45,543 bases of DNA from Anaerolineales bacterium (GCA_016932715.1 JAFGCG010000006.1:1-45543); one strand, 5' to 3'. Shown: positions 24,589 through 34,216, numbered from the stretch's first letter. Notes: generated by a model not told the origin, from the letters alone. Numbers and translations are program-made.

Positions 24589-25488
24589 ATGGGAAAAGCC
24601 CGCCTGTTAGTTGTAGAAGACGATCTCGACATCGGGAATATGCTGAAGATCTATTTCAGCGGCATGGAATTCGATGTCGATGTCGCCGTGCGCGGTTCGG
24701 ATGCGCTGGAGCGAACCAAACAGGTCCTGCCGCATTTGATCGTGCTGGACATCATGCTGCCCGATATCGATGGCTATGAGGTCTGCCGTACGCTGCGTAC
24801 CAACATGCGTACCAGCCACATCCCTGTGATTTTCCTGACGCAGAAGGATGAGCGCAGTGACAAGCTGCAGGGACTGGAACTGGGAGCGGACGACTACATC
24901 ACCAAGCCGTTCGATATCGAAGAGCTGAAACTGCGCGTCCAGGGCGCGATCCGACGTTCTGAACGGGAGAGCCTGACCGATCCCCGTTCCGGGCTGCCGG
25001 CCGGGCGCCTGATCGAGGACCAGCTGCGCCGCATCATCCGGCAGAAGGGCTGGGCGCTGCTCGACGCGCGGGTCAACAGCTTCGAGCCGTTCAAGGATGT
25101 CTATGGTTTTGTAGCCGGCGATGATGTGCTGCGCTTCACAGCCATGCTGATCGGGGAAGTGATCGATGAGCTGGGAACGACCACTGACTTCATCGGTCAT
25201 GCCGGTGGCGATAACTTCATTATCATCACGGCCGAGGGCAAGGCGGATGCCATCAGAGCCCGGCTGAAGGAAAGATTTGATAACGAGGTGCAGACACACT
25301 ATAACTTCATGGATCGCCAGCAGGGATTTATGCAGGCGCCTGCCGCCGATGGCACAACCGTCAAAGTTCCTTTCATGACCATTTCGGTCGGCGCGGTGTC
25401 GCCCAGCATGCAATCGTTTGCCGACATCCGTGAGATCACGGAGCTTGCTGCCGAAGCCCGTCGCCAGGATGCCGCGTCTGGCGGATAG
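24589..25488 (+). CDS. Response regulator with degenerate GGDEF domain
   Basis: A 299-residue protein starting at the ATG at 24589, behind TTGGAGG. The receiver domain (1-122) has Asp54 as phosphoacceptor, acidic residues at 10-12 and Lys106 in TKPF. Residues 128-297 fold like a GGDEF domain, but the active-site motif reads AGGDNF (205-210), with the second acidic residue changed to Asn. The entry motif is DPRSGLP. It is thus unlikely to make c-di-GMP and could instead bind nucleotide. The start of the giant kinase gene is only 14 nt away, so this is a probable phosphotransfer target of that kinase. Confidence 0.85.
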   Translation: MGKARLLVVEDDLDIGNMLKIYFSGMEFDVDVAVRGSDALERTKQVLPHLIVLDIMLPDIDGYEVCRTLRTNMRTSHIPVIFLTQKDERSDKLQGLELGADDYITKPFDIEELKLRVQGAIRRSERESLTDPRSGLPAGRLIEDQLRRIIRQKGWALLDARVNSFEPFKDVYGFVAGDDVLRFTAMLIGEVIDELGTTTDFIGHAGGDNFIIITAEGKADAIRARLKERFDNEVQTHYNFMDRQQGFMQAPAADGTTVKVPFMTISVGAVSPSMQSFADIREITELAAEARRQDAASGG

Positions 25489-25502
25489 GGTGGTAGAAGA
25501 GA

Positions 25503-28500
25503 ATGTCAACCGGGCTGGAAGTGGGCCTTGCGTTGGTTGTTTTTGCTGTAGTACTGGGTCTTCTGGTACTGGCAGTGATCGGAGTGCGTCGCTTGCCGCG
25601 TAACGCCTCGATTGCGCCTGAAATCACTTCACCTTTTGTCTCCCCTGATTCCTCCAATCTGAATGAAGCCATCCTGATTGTCCAGTTCGGCGGACGCGTT
25701 GAGTATGTTAATCAGCTGGCGCGTGAATGGTTTGGTTTGCGTGAGGGTGAACCCGCCGACCTGGAACGTTTAGTTCGCCGGGCCAGGCCCGCAGAAGATA
25801 TTCTCAGTCTCTGCTCACAGCAGGGCCAAAAAAGACTGTCGGTGGGCGGCCGGCTGGTGGACGCCACTTCGTACCAGGTGCCGGGACCCTATCCGGTCAT
25901 GCTCGTGACCCTGCGGAGTGTCGAACTGGCGATGAGCCTGAGTGAGGCTGGCGCGGATTCATCCCTCCTCCAGACGATTTCCGATTTTGGCAAAAATGTG
26001 TCTGCGAGTTTGAAGCTGGAAGATACTTTATATGCCATCCTATTGAATGTATCTCACCTTGTGCCGGCGGATGTACTGGAGGTGAAGGTTTGGGATGAGG
26101 CGGACCAGTCTCTTACCCCCTACACGCTGGAAGCTTCCGGCTCTTCCCATGTGGTGTACGCCTCGCTTTCTCAATTTGGTGAGTTGACCAGCGCCCTGCG
26201 CGCTCGGCAGGACTCTCTCCTGATCCCTGATACGCGTGTTCCTGATCCCAGCTTGCCCGAATCGAATGGTACTTCCCCCGTCCAATCCTATCTGGGTTTG
26301 CGGCTCCACGCGGATGGGAAATTGATTGGGACGCTGGAGATCGGCCATCTCTCTCCCAATGTGGTCAGTCAGCATGACCATGATCTGCTGCAGCTTGTTT
26401 CCACGCAGGCTGCCTATAGCCTGCGGAACGCCATCATATATGCCCGCGAACAGGATCGCGTGGCGGAATTGAACAGCCTTGCCAACCTGGCGCAGGTTTT
26501 TAGCGCCTCTCAGGATTACACCAACCTCATCAGCCGTCTTGTGGAGACACTTGCACCGCTGTTTCCCGTGGAAATTCTTGGTTTCCTTTTATATGATGAA
26601 AACAAACGGACCCTGGAGGGCCAAATCCCGTTTCAGGGTCTGCCGGAACATATTGTCGAGATCTATCGCACGACCATTCAGCCGGAGAGCGCGGCGGAAA
26701 AACTGCTGTCCGAACGAAAACTGATTGCCACGCGTAACGCGGCGGAAGATCAAGCCTGGCGTGATCTTGGATTGCAGAATCTTTCCCAGGCAGCCAGTCT
26801 GCGTGAATCTGTGCTTGTGCCCCTGCTCGCGGGTGAACGTTTCGTAGGTTATCTTCAGCTTTCCAATCACCACCAGCCGGCAGTTGAATTCTCTGCGGCT
26901 GAGCTGCGCCTGATCAAAACCGTTGCCGATCAGGCGGCGGGCATCATCGAGAGTTCGTTTGTTGTCGAACGGACCCGCCAGCGTGCGCTGCGCTCGGATG
27001 CGCTGCGCCGGATTGCAAGCCTGGCAGCTTCGACCGCGACCCTGGATGAAGTTCTCCGTTTTTCGCTGCAGGAACTTGCCAATCTGTTTCAAAGCAATAT
27101 CGCGGCAATATTCCTGCTCGATGAACAGGTGGGTGAACTGCATTTGCATCGTGACTCGCTGTTCGGCGCTTCAGACGAGGATGTTGAAGTGCTGGCGCGT
27201 CTTCATGCGGACAATCCCCAATATCATTCGACAGTTTCAGGCAGCCAAAAGCCGTTCCTTGTGGGACACCTGAGTTCCGATCGCCGGATCCTTCCGGTGT
27301 ATCGCCTGCTGGTGAATGTCGAGGTGGAATCGGCGATCGTTGTGCCCCTGATCGTCCACGACCGCAGCCTTGGGGAACTGATGCTTGGCAGCCGAAAGTC
27401 GGGGTTCTTTAACAATTATGACCTGCAAGTGATCCTGACCGCGGCGGGCCAGCTGGCTTCGGCGATCGAGGACGCCAGGCGCTCCACGCAAACGGATGAA
27501 AACCTGCGCCGCCGTGTCGAACAACTGACTTCCATCGCACGCGTCAGCCGTGAACTGAATTCGATGGTGGATTTGAAATCCCTGCTGGAAGTCGTGCATG
27601 ACGAGAGCCTGCGGACAACCCGCGCCGAGTGCGGCACGATCCTGCTCTTCGACACAGCCGCCTCGTCCAACCCGCCGCCGGTGACCCTTTCCCTGGGCTG
27701 TCCATTCCCCGATTCGTTTTCGACGCTGGCTCAAAAAGCGATCGCAACGGGAAATTCGGAACTTATCGCCGATTGTTCGTTAACAGATGAAGCCCCGGTT
27801 CATGAAGGGGTTCGAGCGGTTCTGATTGTGCCCATTACCAGCCAGGGAAAAACAGCCGGACTGATCCATCTACATTCCGGACGTGCCGGATTTTTCGACC
27901 ACGCCTCCCTGGAAGTGATACAGACGCTTGCCTCGCAGACCGCAGTTGCGCTCGGGAACGTGCAGCGTTATCAGGAGCAGCGTCAGCGCACCGAGCTTTT
28001 GCGGCGCCGCGCCGAAACGCTGACCAAACTGACCGAAGTCAGTTCGGTCCTGAATTTTGAACGTCCGCTCGAACAATTGCTGCGCACGATCGCCACGAGT
28101 ATCCGGGAAGCGACACCCTTCCAGGCGGTACTGTTCAGCGTGTTCGAACCGGACACGGGCTTGTTGCGGCGTGTCATGGGGGTGGGATTCCCGCCGGATA
28201 CATTGGCTGAGCTCATGTCGCGTAAACAGCCGCTGACCAGTGTCCAGCAAATGCTCAAGCCGCAGTTCAAGATCAGCCGCTCCTATTTCATCCCGGTGGA
28301 TGAAGCACCGATCATCCCGGCCGATGTCCATATCGTGACCCTCGAAGCGGATGATACGACCCGCAAATCATCCAATGCGTGGGATCCTGACGACCTCCTG
28401 ATCATTCTGCTGGAAGATGATGATGGCGCCACCCTTGGCTTGATCAGTTTCGATGCACCCCGGGATGGTTTGCGGCCCGACCTTGCGACCATTGAAGCGC

Positions 28501-31500
28501 TCGAGATTTTCGCGGCACAAGCCGCGCTTGCCATGACGAACAACGCCCGCTTTGTCGACCTGCGCACAAAAGTGGACTCTTTGTCCTCGGGTTTGGAGCG
28601 ACAGCAGCGTTTGATCAGCTTCTCGCAAAATGATCTGCCGGTCCTGCTGCGCAAGGATCTGGATCAGACCATCTCGATCCAGAACCTCGATCAGCGCGGG
28701 CAGCGCGTCCGGGCGGGTCTTGCCATTACCGAATCGGTCAGCCGGCAATTGGACGCCTCCTCGGCGCTGCAGGCGTTGGGGCGCGAGACCCTCACACAGT
28801 TAAGTATGTCGGTCGCCCTGATTGCGGAGGCGAGCGCTGAAGGTCCGCGCTTGATGCATGTGCTGGGAAATGTGCCGCGCGCCACCAGCCCGGAGGCGCT
28901 GTTTGGGCAGCGGAATCCGCTGCGGGCTTGTTTGCAGACCGGCACAGCCATCCTGATCTCGAACCTGGATGAGGATATCGAATGGCGCGAGACGCCGCTT
29001 CTTTCGGCACTGCACGCCAAGTCGTTGATCTGCCTTCCCATCGGGGTCGATAAGCGAACGGTTGCCGCGATGCTGGCGGTCAGCCCGGAGCCCATGCCGT
29101 CGTTTACCGATGAGGACCTGCAGGTCTATCACCAGATCGCACGGCAGACCTCGGTCATCCTGCAAAATATCTCCCTGCTGAATGAGACGCGCCGTCGTCT
29201 GCAGGAAGTGAACCTGTTACTGGATTTCAGCCGCCAGCTGCGCGGCCTGGATTCCGAGCGGATTGTGCGCGCCCTGTTGGAAAGCGCCAGGCGCGCCTTA
29301 TTTGCAGCGCATGCCGGCGTGGTGCTGATCTGGGATGAACATGCGGGCATGTTGCTGCCGCAGGCTGTTTCAGGCTACGCTGACAACGAAACGATGAAAC
29401 AGATTGGCTATCAGGTTGGTGAAACTCTGCCGGGCCAGGTATTCGAATCGAAGCGGCCCCTGCGCCTGGATGAAGTCCAGTTCACGCGCGATTACATCTT
29501 TTCCACGGAAGGATTGCTTCTTTATCGCCAGGCAACCGGGGGACGCTTACCCGTTTCCAGCCTGATGATCCCCATTCAATCGGGCGAACAGTCTGTCGGC
29601 GTTCTGGTACTGGACAACTTTAATACGCCGGCCGCCTTCACTCCCGAGGATGAAACCCTGCTGCTTTCCCTTTCACAACAGGTTGGGCTTTCCCTCCAGA
29701 ACGTTCGTTTGGTGCAGACGACCCAGGAGCGCGCCGCCCAGCTGGAGGCACTCACCAATGCTGCCGCCACCTTCACCGCCAGTCTGCAACGCGAGGAGTT
29801 GATCGCCTCGCTGCTCGACCAGCTCGAGCCGGTGATCGCTTACGATACAGCCACACTCTGGCTGCGTGAGAAGGACCGGATCAGGGTCGCAGCCGCGCGC
29901 GGTTTCCCCGATATGGAACGCCGTATGGGTTTGACGATCGCGGTGGAGGATAGCGCCCTTTTCAAGGAAATGATCCGTACCGGACAAGGCATCCTGATTG
30001 GCGATGTACGGCAGGATCCTCGTTTCCCGTCCCTGGAAGCGCCGCGCCTTTCCTGGCTCGGCATGCCTCTGATTTCCAAGAACGAAGTGATTGGCGTGCT
30101 GGCGCTCGAGAAATGGCAGGCGCACTACTACAACCGGGAACACATGCAAGTGGGCACCACGTTTGCGAGCCAGGCAGCTGTGGCTCTGGAAAACGCCCAT
30201 TTGTTCGAGGACAGCCTGAGCCGCGCCACGGAGCTGGACCAGCGTTCGCAGCGCCTGGCGCTTCTCAATCGCTTCTCGTCTGCCCTGAGCGGCTTGCTTG
30301 ATGAAGGCAAAATCCTGCAGCTGACTGCGCAGGAGTTGATGGATGCTTTGGATGCCCCCAGTGCTTCTGTGGTTACATTCGAGCGCGGCAACGCCGTCTG
30401 GACATATGCCTTTCCGGCTGTGAAGTCCAAACTTCCACTTCCGCAGCGTTTGCCGGATGCGCCAATCTTCCATCGCTTGCAGGATTCCCTGGGAGTGTTT
30501 GCGACCGATGCCGTCGCCTCGGAGCCGGATCTGGAACCGTTGAGCAGCTTCCTGGGAAGAAAAACGAAATCCCTGCTGGCACTGCCTCTCGTAAGCGGAA
30601 GGAATCTGCGGGCGTTGATCTTTATCTATCAGCATGAAGCGGTCCGCTTCAGCCTGACCGAGATCGAGCTGGCCCGCACGCTGACCAATCAAGCCTCGAT
30701 TGCCCTGGAAAATGCGCGTCTGTACCAATCCACGGTTTCCACGGCGGAGCGATTCTCCATCCTCAATCAGGCAAGTTATCAGGTAAGTACCAATCTTGAT
30801 CCTGAACAGATCTACATTGCGGTCCATAAAGCCGCGCAGCGTCTGATGCCGGTCGAATCCTTCGTGATCAGCCTCCTGGATGAGGAAACGAACGAGATCG
30901 AAGGTGTCTACCTGGTGGATGATGATCGCCGCTCACCGCCCATGCGTATCCAGCGTGACCAGGGCTTGAGCGGGCAGGTCATCGCTACAGGTCAGCCAAT
31001 GCTTCTGCATGGGACCGAGACGGTCAGTGAAGCGGGCGGCGTCACCTATGGAAAGCCTGACTCGCCGCAATCGATTCTGGCTGTGCCCATGACGTTGAGC
31101 GGCAGAACGATGGGTATGCTTTCTGCACAGAGTTATCAGCCGAATGTATATACGGAAGATGACTTGCAGATCCTAAGCACGCTTGCGAACCAGGCGGCTG
31201 TTGCCATTCAAAATGGACGCCTGTTCAACGAGACCGAGCGCCTGGCACGGGAATTCGAAATGCGCGTCATCGAACGTACGGCGCAGCTGCAGCGTGAACA
31301 GCAGAACACCGAAACGCTCCTGCGCATTCTCACGGAGGTCTCGGCAAGCCTTGACCTTGACCGGGCTTTGAATCGCACGCTGGCATTGCTGAACGATGCC
31401 ATCGGCGCCGAGCAGGGGACGATCATGCTGCTCAATGCCGAGGACAACCTCTTGCATTACCGTGCCGGCTACGGGTATCTCTCCGATAAAGTCTCAGGGG

Positions 31501-32933
31501 AGGGACGCGGCTTCAAGCTCAAGATCGGCGAGGGGCTGGCTGGCTGGGTGGTGGAGCGCCGTGAACCGGCCCTCGTCAATGATCTCTTCACGGACCCGCG
31601 CTGGGTGCGAACGAGCGCCTCCTCGCGCGAGCACCGCAGCGCGATCGCCATGCCTTTGCTCGTCGCTGATGATGTGATCGGCGTGCTGATGGTGTTCCAT
31701 CGCAAGCCGGATTTCTTCAGTGCTGAGTTGTTGAATCTGGTCAAAGCCATTGCCGGACAGGTGGCTGTCGCTATCAACAACGCGCACCTGTATGAGCTCA
31801 TTCGCGATCAGGCGGAGCGTTTGGGAGGCATGCTGCGCCGCGAGCAGGAGGATGCCAGCCGGTCACAGGCTATTCTGGAAGCTGTGGCGGATGGCGTCCT
31901 GGTGACGGGTCAGGATAACCGCATTTCCTTCCTCAATCAGTCTGCGGCGCATATTTTGGACCTCGAACCCGGCAACGTCATTGGACAATCCCTGGATGTC
32001 TTTGGCGGGCTGTTCGGAAAATCGGCCGGTTCCTGGATGGAAACCATTCGTAACTGGTCGGAAGGTCCCATCGCCTATGAGGCCGGGGATACCTTCGCCG
32101 AGCAACTCGATTTGGAGAACGGCCGGATCGTCCTGGTCCATCTGGCGCCCGTGATCCTGCTGAACGATTTTCTGGGTACGGTCTCGATCTTTCGCGATAT
32201 CACCCATGAAGTGGAAGTGGACCGGCTCAAGTCTGAGTTTGTCGCAACGGTCAGTCATGAGCTGCGTACGCCGATGACCTCCATTCGCGGCTATGTGGAT
32301 GTTCTCCTGATGGGCGCGGCCGGCGCAGTCAACGAGAATCAGGCGCATTTCCTGAGCATCATCAAAAACAACACGGAGAGACTCAATATCCTGGTCAACG
32401 ACCTGCTGGATATCTCGCGGATCGAGTCTGGACGTGTGACGCTTTCGCCGCAGGCACTCGATCTGCGGGAGATCGCGGAGGACGTCATCGAAGATGTGCT
32501 GCGGCGCTCCCAGGAAGAGAACAAACCGATGGCGCTTTCGCTGGATATGCCAAAGAAGCTGCCGCATGTCTATGGCGATATAGAGCGTGTCCGCCAGATC
32601 CTTGGAAATCTGGTTGATAACGCCTATCACTACACTCCCGAAAATGGGACGATCATTGTACGCATCCACTGCCCGAACGGCGGCGCCGAAGTGCAGGTGG
32701 ATGTGCAGGATAACGGCGTGGGTATTCCGCTGGATGACCAGAGTCGTGTGTTCGAACGATTCTATCGAGGTGAACATCCGCTCGTGTTGGCAACGCCCGG
32801 TACCGGATTGGGCCTCTCCATCGTGAAACAGATCGTGGAAATGCACAAAGGCCGGATCTGGATGAAAAGCTCGGGCGTGCCGGGTGATGGCAGTGTTTTC
32901 TCCTTCACCCTGCCTGTCTACGAGCAGCAATGA
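25503..32933 (+). CDS. Giant hybrid-free histidine kinase with about eleven GAF domains
   Basis: This 2476-residue protein has one membrane helix (about 6-28) and a PAS-like segment (about 55-145). I count eleven GAF domains by their terminal helices of the type Q-A-A-x-A-x-x-N: near 300, 476, 649, 811, 1005, 1214, 1392, 1556, 1728, 1896 and 2084. Long coiled-coil linkers (for example TERLAREFEMRVIERTAQLQ) join some of them. A PAS domain (about 2120-2230) precedes HisKA with His2252 in SHELRTPM, and HATPase_c with the N-box around Asn2373 and DNGVGI from 2403. No receiver domain is fused. GAF domains bind small molecules or cyclic nucleotides, but no chromophore Cys is obvious. Boundaries are rough. 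The neighbours are response regulators on both sides. Confidence 0.88.
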   Translation: MSTGLEVGLALVVFAVVLGLLVLAVIGVRRLPRNASIAPEITSPFVSPDSSNLNEAILIVQFGGRVEYVNQLAREWFGLREGEPADLERLVRRARPAEDILSLCSQQGQKRLSVGGRLVDATSYQVPGPYPVMLVTLRSVELAMSLSEAGADSSLLQTISDFGKNVSASLKLEDTLYAILLNVSHLVPADVLEVKVWDEADQSLTPYTLEASGSSHVVYASLSQFGELTSALRARQDSLLIPDTRVPDPSLPESNGTSPVQSYLGLRLHADGKLIGTLEIGHLSPNVVSQHDHDLLQLVSTQAAYSLRNAIIYAREQDRVAELNSLANLAQVFSASQDYTNLISRLVETLAPLFPVEILGFLLYDENKRTLEGQIPFQGLPEHIVEIYRTTIQPESAAEKLLSERKLIATRNAAEDQAWRDLGLQNLSQAASLRESVLVPLLAGERFVGYLQLSNHHQPAVEFSAAELRLIKTVADQAAGIIESSFVVERTRQRALRSDALRRIASLAASTATLDEVLRFSLQELANLFQSNIAAIFLLDEQVGELHLHRDSLFGASDEDVEVLARLHADNPQYHSTVSGSQKPFLVGHLSSDRRILPVYRLLVNVEVESAIVVPLIVHDRSLGELMLGSRKSGFFNNYDLQVILTAAGQLASAIEDARRSTQTDENLRRRVEQLTSIARVSRELNSMVDLKSLLEVVHDESLRTTRAECGTILLFDTAASSNPPPVTLSLGCPFPDSFSTLAQKAIATGNSELIADCSLTDEAPVHEGVRAVLIVPITSQGKTAGLIHLHSGRAGFFDHASLEVIQTLASQTAVALGNVQRYQEQRQRTELLRRRAETLTKLTEVSSVLNFERPLEQLLRTIATSIREATPFQAVLFSVFEPDTGLLRRVMGVGFPPDTLAELMSRKQPLTSVQQMLKPQFKISRSYFIPVDEAPIIPADVHIVTLEADDTTRKSSNAWDPDDLLIILLEDDDGATLGLISFDAPRDGLRPDLATIEALEIFAAQAALAMTNNARFVDLRTKVDSLSSGLERQQRLISFSQNDLPVLLRKDLDQTISIQNLDQRGQRVRAGLAITESVSRQLDASSALQALGRETLTQLSMSVALIAEASAEGPRLMHVLGNVPRATSPEALFGQRNPLRACLQTGTAILISNLDEDIEWRETPLLSALHAKSLICLPIGVDKRTVAAMLAVSPEPMPSFTDEDLQVYHQIARQTSVILQNISLLNETRRRLQEVNLLLDFSRQLRGLDSERIVRALLESARRALFAAHAGVVLIWDEHAGMLLPQAVSGYADNETMKQIGYQVGETLPGQVFESKRPLRLDEVQFTRDYIFSTEGLLLYRQATGGRLPVSSLMIPIQSGEQSVGVLVLDNFNTPAAFTPEDETLLLSLSQQVGLSLQNVRLVQTTQERAAQLEALTNAAATFTASLQREELIASLLDQLEPVIAYDTATLWLREKDRIRVAAARGFPDMERRMGLTIAVEDSALFKEMIRTGQGILIGDVRQDPRFPSLEAPRLSWLGMPLISKNEVIGVLALEKWQAHYYNREHMQVGTTFASQAAVALENAHLFEDSLSRATELDQRSQRLALLNRFSSALSGLLDEGKILQLTAQELMDALDAPSASVVTFERGNAVWTYAFPAVKSKLPLPQRLPDAPIFHRLQDSLGVFATDAVASEPDLEPLSSFLGRKTKSLLALPLVSGRNLRALIFIYQHEAVRFSLTEIELARTLTNQASIALENARLYQSTVSTAERFSILNQASYQVSTNLDPEQIYIAVHKAAQRLMPVESFVISLLDEETNEIEGVYLVDDDRRSPPMRIQRDQGLSGQVIATGQPMLLHGTETVSEAGGVTYGKPDSPQSILAVPMTLSGRTMGMLSAQSYQPNVYTEDDLQILSTLANQAAVAIQNGRLFNETERLAREFEMRVIERTAQLQREQQNTETLLRILTEVSASLDLDRALNRTLALLNDAIGAEQGTIMLLNAEDNLLHYRAGYGYLSDKVSGEGRGFKLKIGEGLAGWVVERREPALVNDLFTDPRWVRTSASSREHRSAIAMPLLVADDVIGVLMVFHRKPDFFSAELLNLVKAIAGQVAVAINNAHLYELIRDQAERLGGMLRREQEDASRSQAILEAVADGVLVTGQDNRISFLNQSAAHILDLEPGNVIGQSLDVFGGLFGKSAGSWMETIRNWSEGPIAYEAGDTFAEQLDLENGRIVLVHLAPVILLNDFLGTVSIFRDITHEVEVDRLKSEFVATVSHELRTPMTSIRGYVDVLLMGAAGAVNENQAHFLSIIKNNTERLNILVNDLLDISRIESGRVTLSPQALDLREIAEDVIEDVLRRSQEENKPMALSLDMPKKLPHVYGDIERVRQILGNLVDNAYHYTPENGTIIVRIHCPNGGAEVQVDVQDNGVGIPLDDQSRVFERFYRGEHPLVLATPGTGLGLSIVKQIVEMHKGRIWMKSSGVPGDGSVFSFTLPVYEQQ

Positions 32934-32940
32934 GGATTCG

Positions 32941-33315
32941 ATGGCAAAGATTTTAATTGCAGAAGATGAACGTGATATTCGGGACTTGGTTGCTTTTACA
33001 CTCCGTTTTGCCGGACATGAAGTATTTGCAGCAACCAATGGAGAGGAAGCCATCGAAATGGCGCCAAAAGTGAACCCCGATCTTGTCCTCATGGATGTGC
33101 GCATGCCGCGGATGACCGGTTACGAAGCCTGCCGGATCATAAAAGCAAACCCTGACCTCAAGGATATTCCGATCGTCTTTCTCTCCGCGAAAGGACAGGA
33201 AAATGAAATCCAGCAGGGGCTGGAAGCCGGTGCAGAGGAATACCTGCTGAAGCCCTTTGCCCCCGATCAGTTGACGGAGCATGTGAAAGCCATTCTTTTG
33301 AAATTTGGGAAGTAA
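32941..33315 (+). CDS. CheY-like single-domain response regulator
   Basis: The 124-residue protein is only a receiver domain. It has the acidic pair Glu8/Asp9, phosphoacceptor Asp52 in LMDVRMP, Ser82 and Lys104 in LLKPF. Start: ATG at 32941, 7 nt after the kinase stop and behind GAGG. It lacks an output domain, so it probably works by protein contacts, for instance with the PATAN protein or the GTPase in the same operon, or in a phosphorelay from the giant kinase. Confidence 0.93.
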   Translation: MAKILIAEDERDIRDLVAFTLRFAGHEVFAATNGEEAIEMAPKVNPDLVLMDVRMPRMTGYEACRIIKANPDLKDIPIVFLSAKGQENEIQQGLEAGAEEYLLKPFAPDQLTEHVKAILLKFGK

Positions 33316-33317
33316 AT

Positions 33318-34100
33318 TTGAGCGCAATCCTTCTTGATGGTTCCATAGTGCATTACGAGGTCCTGGGACGCGGCCGGCCTGTTATCTTCCTGCATGGCTG
33401 GGTCGGTTCATGGCGGTACTGGATTACCTCCATGCAGGTGGCCTCCACTTCCTATCGCGCTTACGCATTGGATCTCTGGGGGTTTGGGGATACCGCTCCC
33501 AATGTGCTTAATTATTCACTCGAGCAGCAGGCAACACTGCTTGATCGTTTCCTCAATGAGATGGGGATTGGCAAGATCGCGCTGGTAGGCCACGGCCTGG
33601 GTGCCCTGGTTGGCATGACCTTTGCAACCCGCTTCCCGCAAAGCGTGGATCGGATGATGGCAGTCGGTTGTCCCCTGGACTACGAATCGGTCAATGCCCG
33701 GATGCGGACCGCCTCGCCGGCCGAACTGACCGAATGGCTGTCCAGCCGCACGCCGGAGGCCGTCACCGCCCTGTCCGATGCTGGCAAGGCGGATAGCCAG
33801 GCGATTGCCGCTTCCATGGTTGGATTGCAGGCGAACAATATCTTTAGTCTTTTCCGCACGTTGAGTATTCCATGCCTGCTGGTATATGGGGATAAAGACC
33901 AGGCCATCACGGCTCCCCTGGAGGAGAGCGCCCTTTCGACCATGACCCATCAGGTTCTGTTGGATGCTTCGGGGCATTTCCCCATGATCGATGAAACGAT
34001 CAAGTTCAACCGCCTGCTGACAGACTTCCTGGCGCTTGATTCGGGCGTCAGCCCGCGCGATCTGCAAATGAAAGAGGAATGGCGCCGCCGCGTGAGGTAG
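33318..34100 (+). CDS. Alpha/beta-hydrolase-like protein with Ser-to-Gly nucleophile change
   Basis: This 260-residue paralogue of the first hydrolase starts at TTG (33318), 2 nt after the CheY stop. The opening (SIVHYEVLGRGRPVIFLHGW) aligns with the first hydrolase (GIVHYEVYGRGRPVILLHGW) with no gap. At the elbow it has GHGLGA, so position 93 is Gly, where the first enzyme has Ser. The codon is GGC against AGC, a single base change. The acid (Asp194 in GDKD) and His220 (SGH) remain. It should lack normal esterase chemistry and could be a ligand-binding protein. It ends the operon. The stop codon TAG lies inside an octamer repeat. Confidence 0.88.
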   Translation: MSAILLDGSIVHYEVLGRGRPVIFLHGWVGSWRYWITSMQVASTSYRAYALDLWGFGDTAPNVLNYSLEQQATLLDRFLNEMGIGKIALVGHGLGALVGMTFATRFPQSVDRMMAVGCPLDYESVNARMRTASPAELTEWLSSRTPEAVTALSDAGKADSQAIAASMVGLQANNIFSLFRTLSIPCLLVYGDKDQAITAPLEESALSTMTHQVLLDASGHFPMIDETIKFNRLLTDFLALDSGVSPRDLQMKEEWRRRVR

Positions 34101-34101
34101 A

Positions 34102-34170
34102 AAGTACACAGGTAGACAAGTACACAAGTGGACGGGTACATACGTGTTTACTTGTGTACCTGTCTACTAT
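34102..34170. repeat. Octamer inverted-repeat array after the signalling operon
   Basis: Units of about AAGTACAC follow one another from 34102 (AAGTACAC, AGGTAGAC, AAGTACAC, AAGTGGAC, GGGTACAT). The arms at 34112-34129 and 34150-34167 match as an inverted repeat at 17 of 18 positions and are followed by TATTTT, so the RNA would form a long hairpin. It begins at the stop codon of the second hydrolase gene and could work as a terminator before the thiamine promoter. Confidence 0.75.
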
Positions 34171-34176
34171 TTTCAT

Positions 34177-34204
34177 TTGACATCTCGGAATTTTCGAGTA
34201 TATT
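34177..34204 (+). promoter_or_regulatory. Promoter of the thiamine operon
   Basis: TTGACA (34177-34182) and TATATT (34199-34204) are separated by 16 bp, which includes the dyad CTCGGAATTTTCGAG. The predicted start near 34211 lies just upstream of the TPP riboswitch. Confidence 0.75.
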
Positions 34205-34216
34205 TGTGCCTGACAA

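Noticed and set aside
25503..25600. Several membrane helices in the kinase N-terminus, suggesting a periplasmic sensor
   Set aside because: Only one hydrophobic helix is clear, with Arg-rich residues just after it. All sensor domains appear cytosolic.
31863..33104. 413-codon minus-strand ORF opposite the kinase C-terminus
   Set aside because: It mirrors the HisKA/HATPase region, has no family-like motifs and no ribosome site. It is explained by high GC codon use on the coding strand. The same holds for long antisense frames at 29673-30827, 24607-25509 and 7838-8854.
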